Shown here piece by piece: positions 25,096 to 34,189 of a stretch of DNA of 64,000 bases. Both the position numbers and the translations under genes were made by a program. Position 1 is the first letter of the stretch; each line of letters starts with the position of its first letter. The stretch is from Bacteroidota bacterium. Lineage in GTDB: Bacteria > Bacteroidota > Ignavibacteria > Tepidaquicellales > Tepidaquicellaceae. The notes under the pieces are model-generated. The model saw nothing but the letters and a program-made list of their open reading frames with translations, was not told the DNA's origin and ran no database searches. Where the stretch lies: the NCBI GenBank assembly GCA_018266835.1, contig JAFDZP010000004.1:62001-126000 (forward strand), in the 5' to 3' direction.

Positions 25096-26925
25096 ATGTC
25101 CGGAACTAATTCACCTCAAGTAAGAAAACTAACAGTAGAACAGTTTTTTGCAATAAGATCCATTTCAGGATTCTCTCTATCCGAAAAAAATAACGAAGTA
25201 TTCTACATAACAAACACAACAGGCATCCCGCAGATTTGGGTAACTTCATTAAAGGGCGGCGTTACCAAACAGATTTCAATCTGGCCTGAGGCAGTAAGAG
25301 AGGTACATCACAATCCAAAAACACGCGATTTAATTTTTGTCAGCGATAACAACGGAGACGAACAGACACAGATTTATTCAATGCCGGATACAGGCGGTGA
25401 AGTAAATTATCTTTCAGAAGGATTTGAAAATTCGCAGACAATATTTATTTCCTATAATAAAAAAGGAAATAAGATCTTATTTGCATCCAATAAAAGACTA
25501 CAGTATAATTTCGATAGCTACATTAAAGATTTAAAGACAGGCGAAAATATTTTAGTAAAAGCTTTTGATGATGAGTATCCTACACATGCTTCAGAGTGGA
25601 GCAGCAACGAAAGATATATAATCTTTGAAAAAGTTTACGGCAATATGAACAAAGACCTTCTTTTGTATGATTCAAAAGACGGCTCTTTAAAAAATATTAC
25701 CGAACATGATATAAACGAAAATATTTTTTACAGCAATATTCACTTTGATAAAAATGATAAGGGCTTCTATTATTTAACAGATGAAGGAAGAGAATTTAAA
25801 GGAATAAAATACTACGATATAAAATCAGGAAAGTCCGAATGGATTGTTACCGAAAACTGGGATATCGTTACTTATAATTTTTCCAAAGATTTTAAGAATA
25901 TGAGCTGGGTTATAAATGAGAACGGCAGCCATATTCCGAGAATAAAAAACCTGAAATCAGGAAAAATAAAAAAACTTAAACTGAAGAAAGAAACATATTC
26001 AGGGATGTGTTTCTCTGATGACGGAAAGAAACTCGTGTATATGTGCAATAGTCCTTTAGTTCCCACTGAAATTTTTGTTTATGATCTGCAAAAAGATAAG
26101 AAGCATGCAATAACAGATTCCTTAATAGGAAATATAAGTGAAGATGCATTTACACAGCCTAAAGATATTTTTTATAAAAGTTTTGACGGACTTAATATTC
26201 ACGGGTTACTTTATGTACCGAAAGGTTTAAAGAAAGACGGAACAAATCCTGCAATTCTTTGGCCTCATGGCGGACCCGAAGCATCTGAAATGCATAACTT
26301 CAATAAATATCTTCAGGTATTTACTAATGCAGGTTATGTTGTTATTGCTCCTAACTTCAGAGGTAGTGTAGGTTACGGTAAAACATTCCAGCAAATGATT
26401 TACAAAGACTGGGGCGGCGCTGAATTACAAGACGTGTTGGGCGCAGTTGATTACTTAAAAGGAACAGGCTATGCAGATCCTAAAAAAATTGCAGTAGTTG
26501 GCGGAAGTTTCGGCGGATTTATGACTCTCACATGCGTAACTAAGGCGCCTGATCTATGGAAGTGTGCTATAGATATTTTCGGTCCTTCAAATTTGTTTAC
26601 GTTTTTAAAATCAGTGCCTGAGCACTGGAAGCAGGGAACAGATATTCTCGTTGGTAATGCAGAAAGAGATAAAGCAATGCTTACAGAAAGAAGCCCGATC
26701 AACTTCGTTGATAATATAAAATGTCCATTGCTTGTTATTCAGGGAAAATATGATCCGAGAGTTGTTGAAGATGAGTCTGTTCAGATTGTCGAAAAATTGA
26801 AATCAGTAAACAAGCCTGTTGAGTATATGCTTTTAGAAGATGAAGGTCACGGATTTTCAAAAGTATCTAATCAGATAAAAGTTTTTAAACTGATGTTGAA
26901 TTTCCTCGATAAATATTTAAAATAA
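25096..26925 (+). CDS. S9 family prolyl-oligopeptidase-type serine peptidase
   Basis: 609 aa, no signal peptide, so probably cytoplasmic. The first ~370 residues form a WD40-like/TolB-type propeller (SNERYIIFEK, DDGKKLVYMC repeats). The C-terminal alpha/beta hydrolase domain holds the nucleophile in VGGSFGGFMT (Ser471), the acid in GKYDPRV and the histidine in DEGHGFSK. The family cleaves short peptides, often after proline or acyl-amino acids. Single gene with its own promoter region, divergent from deoC; the SPOR lipoprotein follows after 22 bp. Confidence 0.93.
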   Translation: MSGTNSPQVRKLTVEQFFAIRSISGFSLSEKNNEVFYITNTTGIPQIWVTSLKGGVTKQISIWPEAVREVHHNPKTRDLIFVSDNNGDEQTQIYSMPDTGGEVNYLSEGFENSQTIFISYNKKGNKILFASNKRLQYNFDSYIKDLKTGENILVKAFDDEYPTHASEWSSNERYIIFEKVYGNMNKDLLLYDSKDGSLKNITEHDINENIFYSNIHFDKNDKGFYYLTDEGREFKGIKYYDIKSGKSEWIVTENWDIVTYNFSKDFKNMSWVINENGSHIPRIKNLKSGKIKKLKLKKETYSGMCFSDDGKKLVYMCNSPLVPTEIFVYDLQKDKKHAITDSLIGNISEDAFTQPKDIFYKSFDGLNIHGLLYVPKGLKKDGTNPAILWPHGGPEASEMHNFNKYLQVFTNAGYVVIAPNFRGSVGYGKTFQQMIYKDWGGAELQDVLGAVDYLKGTGYADPKKIAVVGGSFGGFMTLTCVTKAPDLWKCAIDIFGPSNLFTFLKSVPEHWKQGTDILVGNAERDKAMLTERSPINFVDNIKCPLLVIQGKYDPRVVEDESVQIVEKLKSVNKPVEYMLLEDEGHGFSKVSNQIKVFKLMLNFLDKYLK

Positions 26926-26947
26926 AGTTATCTTTACCAAACTCCTA

Positions 26948-27415
26948 TTGAAAATGAGAGATATAAAATCGTATTTTTCTCTAATACTTTTTATCATAGT
27001 AATTGCAATATCACAGACCTTCAACGGATGCGTTCCGTTTGATGAAGGCGCAAGTGATGACCCGTGCGTACTTTGTGAGCAGCAGAAGAAACAGTATGTT
27101 CCACCGACAACGTATGTTCCTCCAACGTACACACCGCCAACTACCAATAATCCTCCTCCTGTAAATTATACTCCGATTAATACAGTAATTCAAATCGGCG
27201 CATTTGTAAACAAAACTTATGCAGATAATTTTATCGCGAAGGCAAGAAATGATTTGCAGGGATACTTCATCGATATGAAATGGAATAAAAAGGGGTTTTA
27301 TCAGATAGTGACAGGTGAATATAATAACTTAGGAAAAGCTGAACAGGATCTGGCATATGTTAAGTCTAAAGGTTACGGCGACGCGTTTATTAAAGAAACT
27401 AAATACTTACAATAA
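26948..27415 (+). CDS. SPOR-domain lipoprotein
   Basis: 155 aa from TTG (an ATG two codons later is the alternative). The signal helix FSLILFIIVIAISQTFNGC ends in a lipobox-like Cys, followed by a Pro/Thr-rich linker (residues about 50-78) and a C-terminal SPOR domain: VIQIGAFVNKTYADNFIAKA with YQIVTGEYNNLGKAEQDL. SPOR domains bind peptidoglycan stripped of stem peptides, commonly at division sites, so a cell-envelope role is likely. Followed by a strong terminator. Confidence 0.85.
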   Translation: MKMRDIKSYFSLILFIIVIAISQTFNGCVPFDEGASDDPCVLCEQQKKQYVPPTTYVPPTYTPPTTNNPPPVNYTPINTVIQIGAFVNKTYADNFIAKARNDLQGYFIDMKWNKKGFYQIVTGEYNNLGKAEQDLAYVKSKGYGDAFIKETKYLQ

Positions 27416-27449
27416 AATTTTTGAAAATAATTTTATAAATTAATATATA

Positions 27450-27485
27450 AACCCTTTTGATTATTTATCAAAAGGGTTTTTTTGT
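27450..27485 (+). terminator. Rho-independent terminator after the SPOR gene
   Basis: AACCCTTTTGAT (27450-27461) pairs perfectly with ATCAAAAGGGTT (27467-27478) over a 5-nt TATTT loop and runs into TTTTTTTG. It separates the S9 peptidase/SPOR unit from the carA operon. Confidence 0.92.
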
Positions 27486-27576
27486 AGGCAGTTTGTAATG
27501 AGTTTTAATCATTCGGCTTTTTTTTTAATTTGAGATACCTCCTATCTCAAATTGCACATAATACACTACATTTATA

Positions 27577-28662
27577 TTGAAAGACGGTAAATTAATTTTA
27601 GAGAACGGCGAAATCTTCGATGGAAAAATTTTCGGATATGATTCCGAAACTTCAGGCGAAGTTGTCTTCAATACATCCCTTTGCGGCTACCAGGAAATTT
27701 TAACTGACCCATCATATTACGGACAAATTGTAATTATGACATATCCGCTTATCGGAAACTACGGAACGAACGATGATGATAAAGAGTCAGGTAAAGTCCA
27801 GGCTAAAGGATTAATAGTCGGAAGTTATGAAGATGACTGGAGTAACTTTGAAGGAATGGAATCTCTGAAAAGTTATCTTAAGAATAATAAAGTTACGGCC
27901 ATAACAGGAATAGATACACGAGCACTTACAAAAATGGTGCGCGACCAGGGTTCTATGCGCGGTTTAATTACGAGTGCAAAAATTTCAGATAAGAAGTTAT
28001 TAGAAAAAGTTTTGCAGGTACCTCAAATGAGCGGAGCAAACCTTGTCGATTATGTTACCACTGAAAAAAATTATATAGTTAGGGCAGATAATCCGAAATA
28101 TAAAATTGCAGTTTATGATTTTGGCATAAAGCAGAATATTTTAAAAGAGTTTTTGAATTTTGATGTTGAGCTGAAAGTGTTCAATGCCAAAACAGAACAT
28201 AAAGAAGTTTTGGATTACAAACCTGACGGAATATTTTTCTCCAACGGTCCGGGCGACCCTGCAGCAGTCACTTATGGAATTGAGAATGCAAAAAAGTTGG
28301 TTCCTTCCGGGGTTCCGGTATTCGGAATTTGCCTGGGGCATCAGTTAATTTCTCTTGCTCTCGGAGGAGAAACATATAAATTAAAGTTCGGACATCGCGG
28401 CGGAAATCACCCTGTAAAGAATCACGAAATAAATAAAATTGAAATTACTTCGCAAAATCACGGCTTTGCAGTGAACGAAAAATCTTTCCAAAATGATGAT
28501 ATAATTATTACTCATACAAATTTATATGACGGAACTAATGAAGGCATAAGACATAAAAAATATCCTGTGATGTGCGTGCAGTATCATCCTGAAGCATCAC
28601 CGGGCCCCAATGACAGCAAATATTTATTTACAGAATTTATGAAAACAGTTTCAAAAAATTAG
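27577..28662 (+). CDS. carA: Carbamoyl-phosphate synthase small (glutaminase) subunit
   Basis: 361 aa from a TTG start (MKDGKLILENGEIFDGK). Supplies ammonia from glutamine to CarB for pyrimidine and arginine synthesis. The N-terminal CPSase_sm domain includes VVFNTSLCGYQEILTDPSYYGQ and YPLIGNYG. The class I amidotransferase domain has FFSNGPGDP, the nucleophile Cys in FGICLGHQLI (near residue 250) and the His/Glu pair in VQYHPEASPGP. carB is not in the window. First gene of a tightly packed run with folD, prmA and ppx. Confidence 0.95.
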   Translation: MKDGKLILENGEIFDGKIFGYDSETSGEVVFNTSLCGYQEILTDPSYYGQIVIMTYPLIGNYGTNDDDKESGKVQAKGLIVGSYEDDWSNFEGMESLKSYLKNNKVTAITGIDTRALTKMVRDQGSMRGLITSAKISDKKLLEKVLQVPQMSGANLVDYVTTEKNYIVRADNPKYKIAVYDFGIKQNILKEFLNFDVELKVFNAKTEHKEVLDYKPDGIFFSNGPGDPAAVTYGIENAKKLVPSGVPVFGICLGHQLISLALGGETYKLKFGHRGGNHPVKNHEINKIEITSQNHGFAVNEKSFQNDDIIITHTNLYDGTNEGIRHKKYPVMCVQYHPEASPGPNDSKYLFTEFMKTVSKN

Positions 28663-28664
28663 AA

Positions 28665-29546
28665 ATGGAAAACTATAAAGTAATAGACGGCAAAGAAATC
28701 TCAAATCAGATTCTTGAAGAAGTAAAAGCAGAAACAAAAGTCCTTAAAGATTCTTATAATACAATTCCGGGACTTGCATTTATAATAGTGGGAGAAAATC
28801 CGGCATCAAAAGTTTATGTAAGCAGTAAAGCAAAGGCATGTGAGAAGGTAGGATTTTATTCTGTTACGGAAGAGCTTCCGGAAGATGTATCAGAATCAGA
28901 ACTGCTTGAACTTATTGACAGATTTAACAACGATAAATTAATTCACGGAATACTAGTTCAGCTTCCGCTACCAAAACACATTGATGAACAGAAAGTAATT
29001 GAATCGATTGATTATAAAAAAGATGTGGATGGTTTTCATCCGCAGAACATCGGCAGACTTGTAATAGGTACTGATTGTTTTATTCCGTGCACACCTTACG
29101 GAATTACAGAGTTACTCAGAAGAACGAATACCGAAACAAGCGGTAAAAATGTTGTAGTGCTGGGAAGAAGCAATATAGTCGGCAAACCAATTACTAACTT
29201 AATGGTGCAGAAGGAATTTAATTCAACAGTTACAATCTGCCATAGCGCAACAAAAAATCTGAATGAGATAACTGCTTCAGCAGATATTTTAATCGCTGCC
29301 ATAGGCAAAGCTGACTTTGTAAAAAAAGATATGATAAAAGAAGGCGTTGTTATTATTGATGTAGGTATTAACAGAGTAGAGGATTCCACCAAAAAATCCG
29401 GTTCAAAAATAACAGGAGACGTTGATTACAATGACTGCTTTGATAAGTGCTCTAAGATAACTCCGGTACCCGGGGGAGTAGGACCAATGACTATTGCTAT
29501 GCTTATGAAAAACACACTTAAATCTGCAAACAATACACTAAAATGA
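28665..29546 (+). CDS. folD: Bifunctional methylene-THF dehydrogenase/cyclohydrolase
   Basis: 293 aa. Interconverts 5,10-methylene-, methenyl- and 10-formyl-tetrahydrofolate with NADP. Family motifs: SKVYVSSKAKACEKVGF (with the catalytic Lys), HGILVQLPLPKHI, DVDGFHPQNIGRL, PCTPYGITELL, VLGRSNIVGKP and the C-terminal TPVPGGVGPMTIAMLM. Two bases after the carA stop and overlapping prmA by 4 bp, so part of one operon. Confidence 0.97.
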   Translation: MENYKVIDGKEISNQILEEVKAETKVLKDSYNTIPGLAFIIVGENPASKVYVSSKAKACEKVGFYSVTEELPEDVSESELLELIDRFNNDKLIHGILVQLPLPKHIDEQKVIESIDYKKDVDGFHPQNIGRLVIGTDCFIPCTPYGITELLRRTNTETSGKNVVVLGRSNIVGKPITNLMVQKEFNSTVTICHSATKNLNEITASADILIAAIGKADFVKKDMIKEGVVIIDVGINRVEDSTKKSGSKITGDVDYNDCFDKCSKITPVPGGVGPMTIAMLMKNTLKSANNTLK

Positions 29547-30388
29547 ACTCCAATTATTTTGAAATAACAATTCCGTTTAACTCTGAAAACTATGATAACA
29601 TTCAGAGCGCACTATATCAGGCGGATATTGAAAACAGTCTGGAAGAGAACGGAACAATAAAAATTTACATAGAAGAAGAGAAGAAAGACTTAATTGAAAA
29701 AGTCAAAACTGAATTAGAAAATTACGCAGGAAGTATTGATATCAAAATAGAAAAATTTGAAAACAGAAACTGGAATGATGAATGGGAGAAATCAATTCAG
29801 CCTGTTTATATAAAAGATAAAATTGTAATACACTCATCCTGGAATAAAGATTCAATTGAGAATCCCGAAGGGAAAATTTTAATTGAGATTGACCCGAAGA
29901 TGTCTTTTGGAACAGGGCATAATGAGACAACTCAGATTGTACTCGAAATGCTTTGTGAATATTTAGATGCAAATGATAAAACGATGCTTGACTACGGCGC
30001 AGGTACAGCAGTGCTTTCTATTGCAGCCATAAAGTTAGGCGTTGAACATGCAGTTGCAATAGATATCGATGTGGATTCGATTGAAAACGCAAAGGAATAT
30101 ATAAGGAATAACGGAGTTGAAAAATCTATCAAGCTTGATAATTGCAATATCTCCCACGTAGATGAAATGGATTTTGATGTGATAGCTGCAAATATAATCC
30201 GTTCGGTAATAACTGCAAATCTTAAATACATCTATTCAAAATTAAAATCCGGCGGGAAGCTATTTATTTCCGGAATTTTAATTGAAGAAGAGCAGCAGAT
30301 ATTAAACGAACTGGAAAAATTCGACATTGAAATAATTGAAGTGAGAAAAAAAGCCGAATGGCTGGGAATCTATGCAAGAAAAAAATAA
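29543..30388 (+). CDS. prmA: Ribosomal protein L11 methyltransferase
   Basis: 281 aa. SAM-dependent trimethylation of ribosomal protein L11. Diagnostic segments are DPKMSFGTGHNETTQIVLEML, the SAM loop LDYGAGTAVLSIAAIKLG with the acidic VAIDID, and the catalytic-site DFDVIAANIIRSVI (NxxPxxL-like position). Starts at an ATGA overlap with folD and its end overlaps ppx by 17 bp. Confidence 0.93.
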   Translation: MNSNYFEITIPFNSENYDNIQSALYQADIENSLEENGTIKIYIEEEKKDLIEKVKTELENYAGSIDIKIEKFENRNWNDEWEKSIQPVYIKDKIVIHSSWNKDSIENPEGKILIEIDPKMSFGTGHNETTQIVLEMLCEYLDANDKTMLDYGAGTAVLSIAAIKLGVEHAVAIDIDVDSIENAKEYIRNNGVEKSIKLDNCNISHVDEMDFDVIAANIIRSVITANLKYIYSKLKSGGKLFISGILIEEEQQILNELEKFDIEIIEVRKKAEWLGIYARKK

Positions 30389-31295
30389 AAGAGCTGCAGT
30401 AATTGATCTTGGTACAAATACCTGTCTTCTCTTAGTATCTGAGTTCTCTAATAATAAAATCAGTACTATACTTGATGTGCAGGAAGTTCCGCGCCTTGGC
30501 AAAGGAGTTGATAAAGACAGAGTGATATCAGACAGTATGTTTGAAAAAATCCGTGAGATTTTTTTGAAGTATAAAAGATTAGCAGCGGAGAACTACTGCG
30601 ATAATGTTTTTGCATTCGGTACAAGCGCATTGCGGGATGCTGCTAACAAAGATGAGTTTATTAATTACATTAATTCAGAAACAGGAATTGAAATAGATAT
30701 AATTGAGGGAAAGAAAGAAGCTAAGTTCGGATTTGAGGGCGCGCTTATAGATTTCCCCGGAAAAACAAATCAGGTAGTCATTGATATCGGAGGCGGCAGT
30801 ACGGAAGTATCTCTCTTAAACAATGGACGGTTGACATCGCTCAGTATGAACATCGGTTCAGTAAGACTTAAAGAAAAATTCTTCTCAGAATCTTACTCTG
30901 ACGAAAATCTGAATAAAGCTGAACAGTTTTTGTTGAACAGTTTTGTAAGTCTTGCATATCTTAACTTTGAACCTTATAGTTTGGTTGGTGTTGCAGGGAC
31001 GGTTACAACACTTTCAGCGCTTAGTCAGGATTTGAAAAAATTTGAATCTGATAAAGTTAACAATTCTGTTTTAAGATTAACGGATGTTGAAAGACTTTTC
31101 TGCATGCTTGTTGAAATGAAAGAAAGTGAAATATTAAAACTTGGTGAATATATGATTGGAAGAAATGATATAATAACTTCGGGAGCATTTATTCTTCTGA
31201 AATTTATGAAGCATTTTAAATTTGAAAAGATATCAGTCTCAACAAAAGGTCTTCGTTACGGCGCAGCGTTAGAAATTTTTAACAGTCTGTTATAA
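30372..31295 (+). CDS. Ppx/GppA family exopolyphosphatase
   Basis: 307 aa, the short form without the C-terminal HD domain. It acts on polyphosphate or pppGpp; the sequence alone does not separate the two. ASKHA-fold phosphate loops: AVIDLGTNTCLLLV at the start and VVIDIGGGSTEVSLL near residue 138. The catalytic-glutamate region is in KEAKFGFEGA, and AGTVTTLSALSQDL is also conserved. Overlaps prmA, so co-translated. Confidence 0.92.
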   Translation: MQEKNKRAAVIDLGTNTCLLLVSEFSNNKISTILDVQEVPRLGKGVDKDRVISDSMFEKIREIFLKYKRLAAENYCDNVFAFGTSALRDAANKDEFINYINSETGIEIDIIEGKKEAKFGFEGALIDFPGKTNQVVIDIGGGSTEVSLLNNGRLTSLSMNIGSVRLKEKFFSESYSDENLNKAEQFLLNSFVSLAYLNFEPYSLVGVAGTVTTLSALSQDLKKFESDKVNNSVLRLTDVERLFCMLVEMKESEILKLGEYMIGRNDIITSGAFILLKFMKHFKFEKISVSTKGLRYGAALEIFNSLL

Positions 31296-31301
31296 TTTGT
31301 T

Positions 31302-31616
31302 ATGAAAGATATATTCGATCTCTCCGGCATCAATGATTTTTCCAAAGAAATTTTTGAAACGCTCTTTCAAAACGAAAATGTAAAAATTGAAAGAATTGTT
31401 TCATCGGGACAGATAACTCCGGAAGGCGAATGGTACGACTCCCCTCAAAATGAATGGATAGTTCTAGTCCAGGGTGAAGCTGAGCTTACATTTGCGGACG
31501 GAGAAGTCCAAAAACTGCAAAAAGGAGCGTTTATAGCCATATCTGCGCACCGAAAACACCGCGTTACATACACTAGCACAAATCCAAAGGCCATCTGGCT
31601 TGCCGTCCATTTCTGA
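31302..31616 (+). CDS. Small cupin-domain protein
   Basis: 104 aa single-domain cupin. The first motif region is EWYDSPQNEWIVLVQGEAEL and the second is GAFIAISAHRKHRVTYTS. It keeps the His-x-x-His-like HRKHRV but the full G-x-HxH-x-E metal set is only partly present. Function unknown; similar proteins are usually called cupin domain-containing. Six bases after ppx, probably the last gene of the carA operon. Confidence 0.8.
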   Translation: MKDIFDLSGINDFSKEIFETLFQNENVKIERIVSSGQITPEGEWYDSPQNEWIVLVQGEAELTFADGEVQKLQKGAFIAISAHRKHRVTYTSTNPKAIWLAVHF

Positions 31617-31685
31617 AAAATTCTGCAAAAAAGTATTTTTTACTAGGTTGATAAATTAATTAATATCTACTTTCTTTGTGATATT

Positions 31686-32201
31686 ATGTCCTCCCGAGTG
31701 GATTTTTTAATCAGCAAATTAAACCTTAAGGCGCATCCTGAAGGCGGCTTTTTTAAAGAGACTTATAGATGTGAAGAGTCTGTTAAAAAAGAAAACCTAC
31801 CGTCAAGATTTTCAGGCGATAGAGCGCACTGCACTTCTATTTATTTTCTTCTTACTTCCGAAAACTATTCAGCACTCCATAAAATACAATCAGATGAAAT
31901 ATGGCATCATTACGAAGGCGGCACGCTTGAAATTTATTCTATAGATGAAAGCGGAAAGCTTACTGTTCATGCGCTCGGAAAGAATCTCGAAAATAATGAA
32001 GAGCAGCAGGTCGTAATAAAAGCAGGGGAGTGGTTCGGTTCAAAAGTAAAAGATAAGGATTCATATGCTCTGGTTGGATGTACTGTTTCACCGGGATTTG
32101 ATTTTGAAGATTTTGTTATAGGAGAAAAAGAAGATTTGTTGAAAAAGTTTCCACAGCACAAAGTAGTAATAGAAAAATTAGCACACAAAGGATTTAAATA
32201 A
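31686..32201 (+). CDS. DUF985/Cupin_5 family protein
   Basis: 171 aa. The start LISKLNLKAHPEGGFFKETYR, the central SIYFLLTSENYSALHKIQSDEIWHHYEGGTLEIY and the later GEWFGSKV ... ALVGCTVSPGFDFEDF follow the DUF985 pattern throughout. The conserved Glu/His residues (HKIQSDEIWHHYEG) suggest a cupin metal or sugar site. Biochemical role of the family is not established. The gene end carries a 13-bp tandem duplication that spans the stop codon. Confidence 0.9.
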   Translation: MSSRVDFLISKLNLKAHPEGGFFKETYRCEESVKKENLPSRFSGDRAHCTSIYFLLTSENYSALHKIQSDEIWHHYEGGTLEIYSIDESGKLTVHALGKNLENNEEQQVVIKAGEWFGSKVKDKDSYALVGCTVSPGFDFEDFVIGEKEDLLKKFPQHKVVIEKLAHKGFK

Positions 32202-32212
32202 AGGATTTAAAT
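32187..32212 (+). repeat. 13-bp tandem duplication across a stop codon
   Basis: Two exact copies of AAAGGATTTAAAT, at 32187-32199 and 32200-32212. The first includes the end of the DUF985 gene (stop at 32199-32201); the second supplies an AAGG ribosome-binding-like sequence about 11 bases before the ATG of the cytosine deaminase. Confidence 0.8.
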
Positions 32213-32215
32213 AAT

Positions 32216-32650
32216 ATGGACGAATTTTTTAAAGCAGCCGTAGATGAAGCAAAGCGGGGATTAGCCGAAGGCGGAATTCCTATCGGCTCAGTGTTAGTTA
32301 AAGATGGAAAAATTATCGGTCGCGGACACAATAAACGAGTTCAGGAATCCAATCCTGTTTTCCATGCTGAAATAGATTGTCTCTTCAATGCAGGAAGAAT
32401 AGGTTCATATAAAGGAACAACGTTATATTCTACATTGATGCCATGTCATCTTTGCTCCGGAGCAGTGGTTCAGTTCGGAATTAAAAAAGTTATAGTAGGG
32501 GAATCAATTACGTTTAACGGAGCAAGGGAATTTATGGAATCGCATGGAGTGGAAGTAATTGATCTTGAAGATAAAGAATGTGTAGATATGATGAATAAAT
32601 TCATAGCAGAAAACCCACAATTGTGGAGTGAAGATATTGGTGAGTTGTAA
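32216..32650 (+). CDS. Cytosine deaminase of the small, yeast FCY1-like type
   Basis: 144 aa. Zinc-dependent deaminase: HAEIDCL gives the His-x-Glu and MPCHLCSGAVVQFGI the Pro-Cys-x-x-Cys. What singles it out from tRNA adenosine or guanine deaminases is the FCY1-like pattern GGIPIGSVLVKDGKIIGRGHNKRVQ, TTLYSTLMPCHLCSGA, IVGESITFNGA and the C-terminal FIAENPQLWSEDIGEL, which corresponds to the end of yeast cytosine deaminase. It would convert cytosine to uracil for salvage, in the cytoplasm. The substrate call rests on remembered family features, not on an alignment. Confidence 0.82.
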   Translation: MDEFFKAAVDEAKRGLAEGGIPIGSVLVKDGKIIGRGHNKRVQESNPVFHAEIDCLFNAGRIGSYKGTTLYSTLMPCHLCSGAVVQFGIKKVIVGESITFNGAREFMESHGVEVIDLEDKECVDMMNKFIAENPQLWSEDIGEL

Positions 32651-32702
32651 TTAAAAAATTGAATTGAAATTTTTCGAAGAAAAATCTGATAAATAAAATT
32701 TT

Positions 32703-34016
32703 ATGGCTGCAGCATTATTCCCTAAAATTACACACACATCCGACTTTAAAAAACGGCGTGGACTTAACTGGCTAACACTTGGGCTTACGTATGCTACGAT
32801 GTATATGGCAAGATACAACTTTGGTTTTGCCAATAAGCAGTTATCGGATACATTTGGATTTTCGAAGACACAAATCGGAACCATCATTACCGTAAGTACG
32901 CTCGTGTACGGACTTGCTGCAATTTTCAACGGACCCATTGCAGACAGATGGGGAGGCAGAAAAGCAATGCTTACAGGCGCAGTAGGCGCATGTGTTTTCA
33001 ATCTTGCATTCGGTTTTGCCGCATACTTAGGATTTCTTGGAACAGGAACACTGATGCTTATGTATCTTGCAAGCACGTGGACATTAAATCAATACTTCCA
33101 GTCATACAGCGCATTAGCATTGATAAAAGTAAACGCAGGATGGTTTCACGTAAGTGAGCGCGGAGTTTTCTCTGCCATCTTTGGTTCGATAATTCAAAGC
33201 GGAAGATTTTTTGTTTACGCTTTAATGACAACAGCTTTAGTGACTGCATTACCATGGCAATGGAAATTTTTTCTTCCTGCAGTTGTTGTAGGAATTTTTG
33301 CTATACTAACTTTCTTTATAGTTAAAGATACTCCTAAAGAAGCCGGTCTCGGAGATTTCGACCCTCAGGATGCAACAAGCGGAGATACAGAAAAAATAAC
33401 TTTAGGTTACGTAGCAAAAAAAGTTTTTACAAATCCTATTGCAATAACAATTGCTGCAGCAGAGTTTTGCACTGGAGTTGTTCGCAAAGGATTTGAAGAG
33501 TGGTTTCCCCGCTACATGCAGGAAGCCCAGCATTTAACTTTAGATAATCCGATCTTCCAGCGTAATGCATTCGCAATTGTTCTTGCAGGTATTGGCGGAG
33601 CTTTTATCGCAGGATTTATGTCCGATAAAGTTTTTGGTTCACGCAGACCTCCTGTAGCTTTTATAGGTTATGTTCTTCAGGTGATTTCACTTGCAGTAGT
33701 TATAATGGCGCCGAGCGTAATGGCAGTAGCAGCAGCGTTTACATTAAACTCGCTTGCAATATCAATGGTACACTCAATGCTTTCAGGAACTGCTTCGATG
33801 GATTTCGGCGGACAAAGAGCTGCGGCAACAGCAGCAGGTATGTTCGACGGAATGCAATACATAGGCGGCTCTGTGATGGGTATAGGCGCAGGATGGCTGA
33901 TAGATACTTACGGATGGGGCTCATGGGGACCGAGTATGATAGTATTTTCTATTATAGGCGGTGTGCTTATGATTAAACTCTGGAATGCAAGACCTAAAGA
34001 AACAAGAGTACATTGA
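32703..34016 (+). CDS. MFS transporter, organophosphate:phosphate antiporter (GlpT/UhpT-like) type
   Basis: 437 aa with about 12 membrane helices. The early segment ATMYMARYNFGFANKQLSDTFGFSKTQIG and the loop GPIADRWGGRKAML are typical of the OPA subfamily that exchanges glycerol-3-phosphate or hexose phosphates for phosphate. A central cytoplasmic loop (KDTPKEAGLGDFDPQD) divides two six-helix halves. Inner membrane; substrate not determinable from the sequence. No regulatory partner is adjacent. Confidence 0.87.
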   Translation: MAAALFPKITHTSDFKKRRGLNWLTLGLTYATMYMARYNFGFANKQLSDTFGFSKTQIGTIITVSTLVYGLAAIFNGPIADRWGGRKAMLTGAVGACVFNLAFGFAAYLGFLGTGTLMLMYLASTWTLNQYFQSYSALALIKVNAGWFHVSERGVFSAIFGSIIQSGRFFVYALMTTALVTALPWQWKFFLPAVVVGIFAILTFFIVKDTPKEAGLGDFDPQDATSGDTEKITLGYVAKKVFTNPIAITIAAAEFCTGVVRKGFEEWFPRYMQEAQHLTLDNPIFQRNAFAIVLAGIGGAFIAGFMSDKVFGSRRPPVAFIGYVLQVISLAVVIMAPSVMAVAAAFTLNSLAISMVHSMLSGTASMDFGGQRAAATAAGMFDGMQYIGGSVMGIGAGWLIDTYGWGSWGPSMIVFSIIGGVLMIKLWNARPKETRVH

Positions 34017-34134
34017 TGTTAATAAATAAAGTCGATTAAATTTTTAATACGTTGATTTTTTTGCTCAGAATATTATATTACTAATAAATAACTTGCCCCA
34101 ATGATTTAAGTTTTTTAAAAGTTAAAAAATTTTC

Positions 34135-34170
34135 AGGCTCCGGCAGTTTATTTTGCCGGAGCTTTTTTAT
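34135..34170 (+). terminator. Rho-independent terminator after the MFS gene
   Basis: GCTCCGGCA (34137-34145) pairs perfectly with TGCCGGAGC (34154-34162) and is followed by TTTTTTATTTT. It lies about 120 bases after the transporter stop and 20 bases before the next start codon. Confidence 0.92.
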
Positions 34171-34189
34171 TTTAATTTAATTTTACCCT

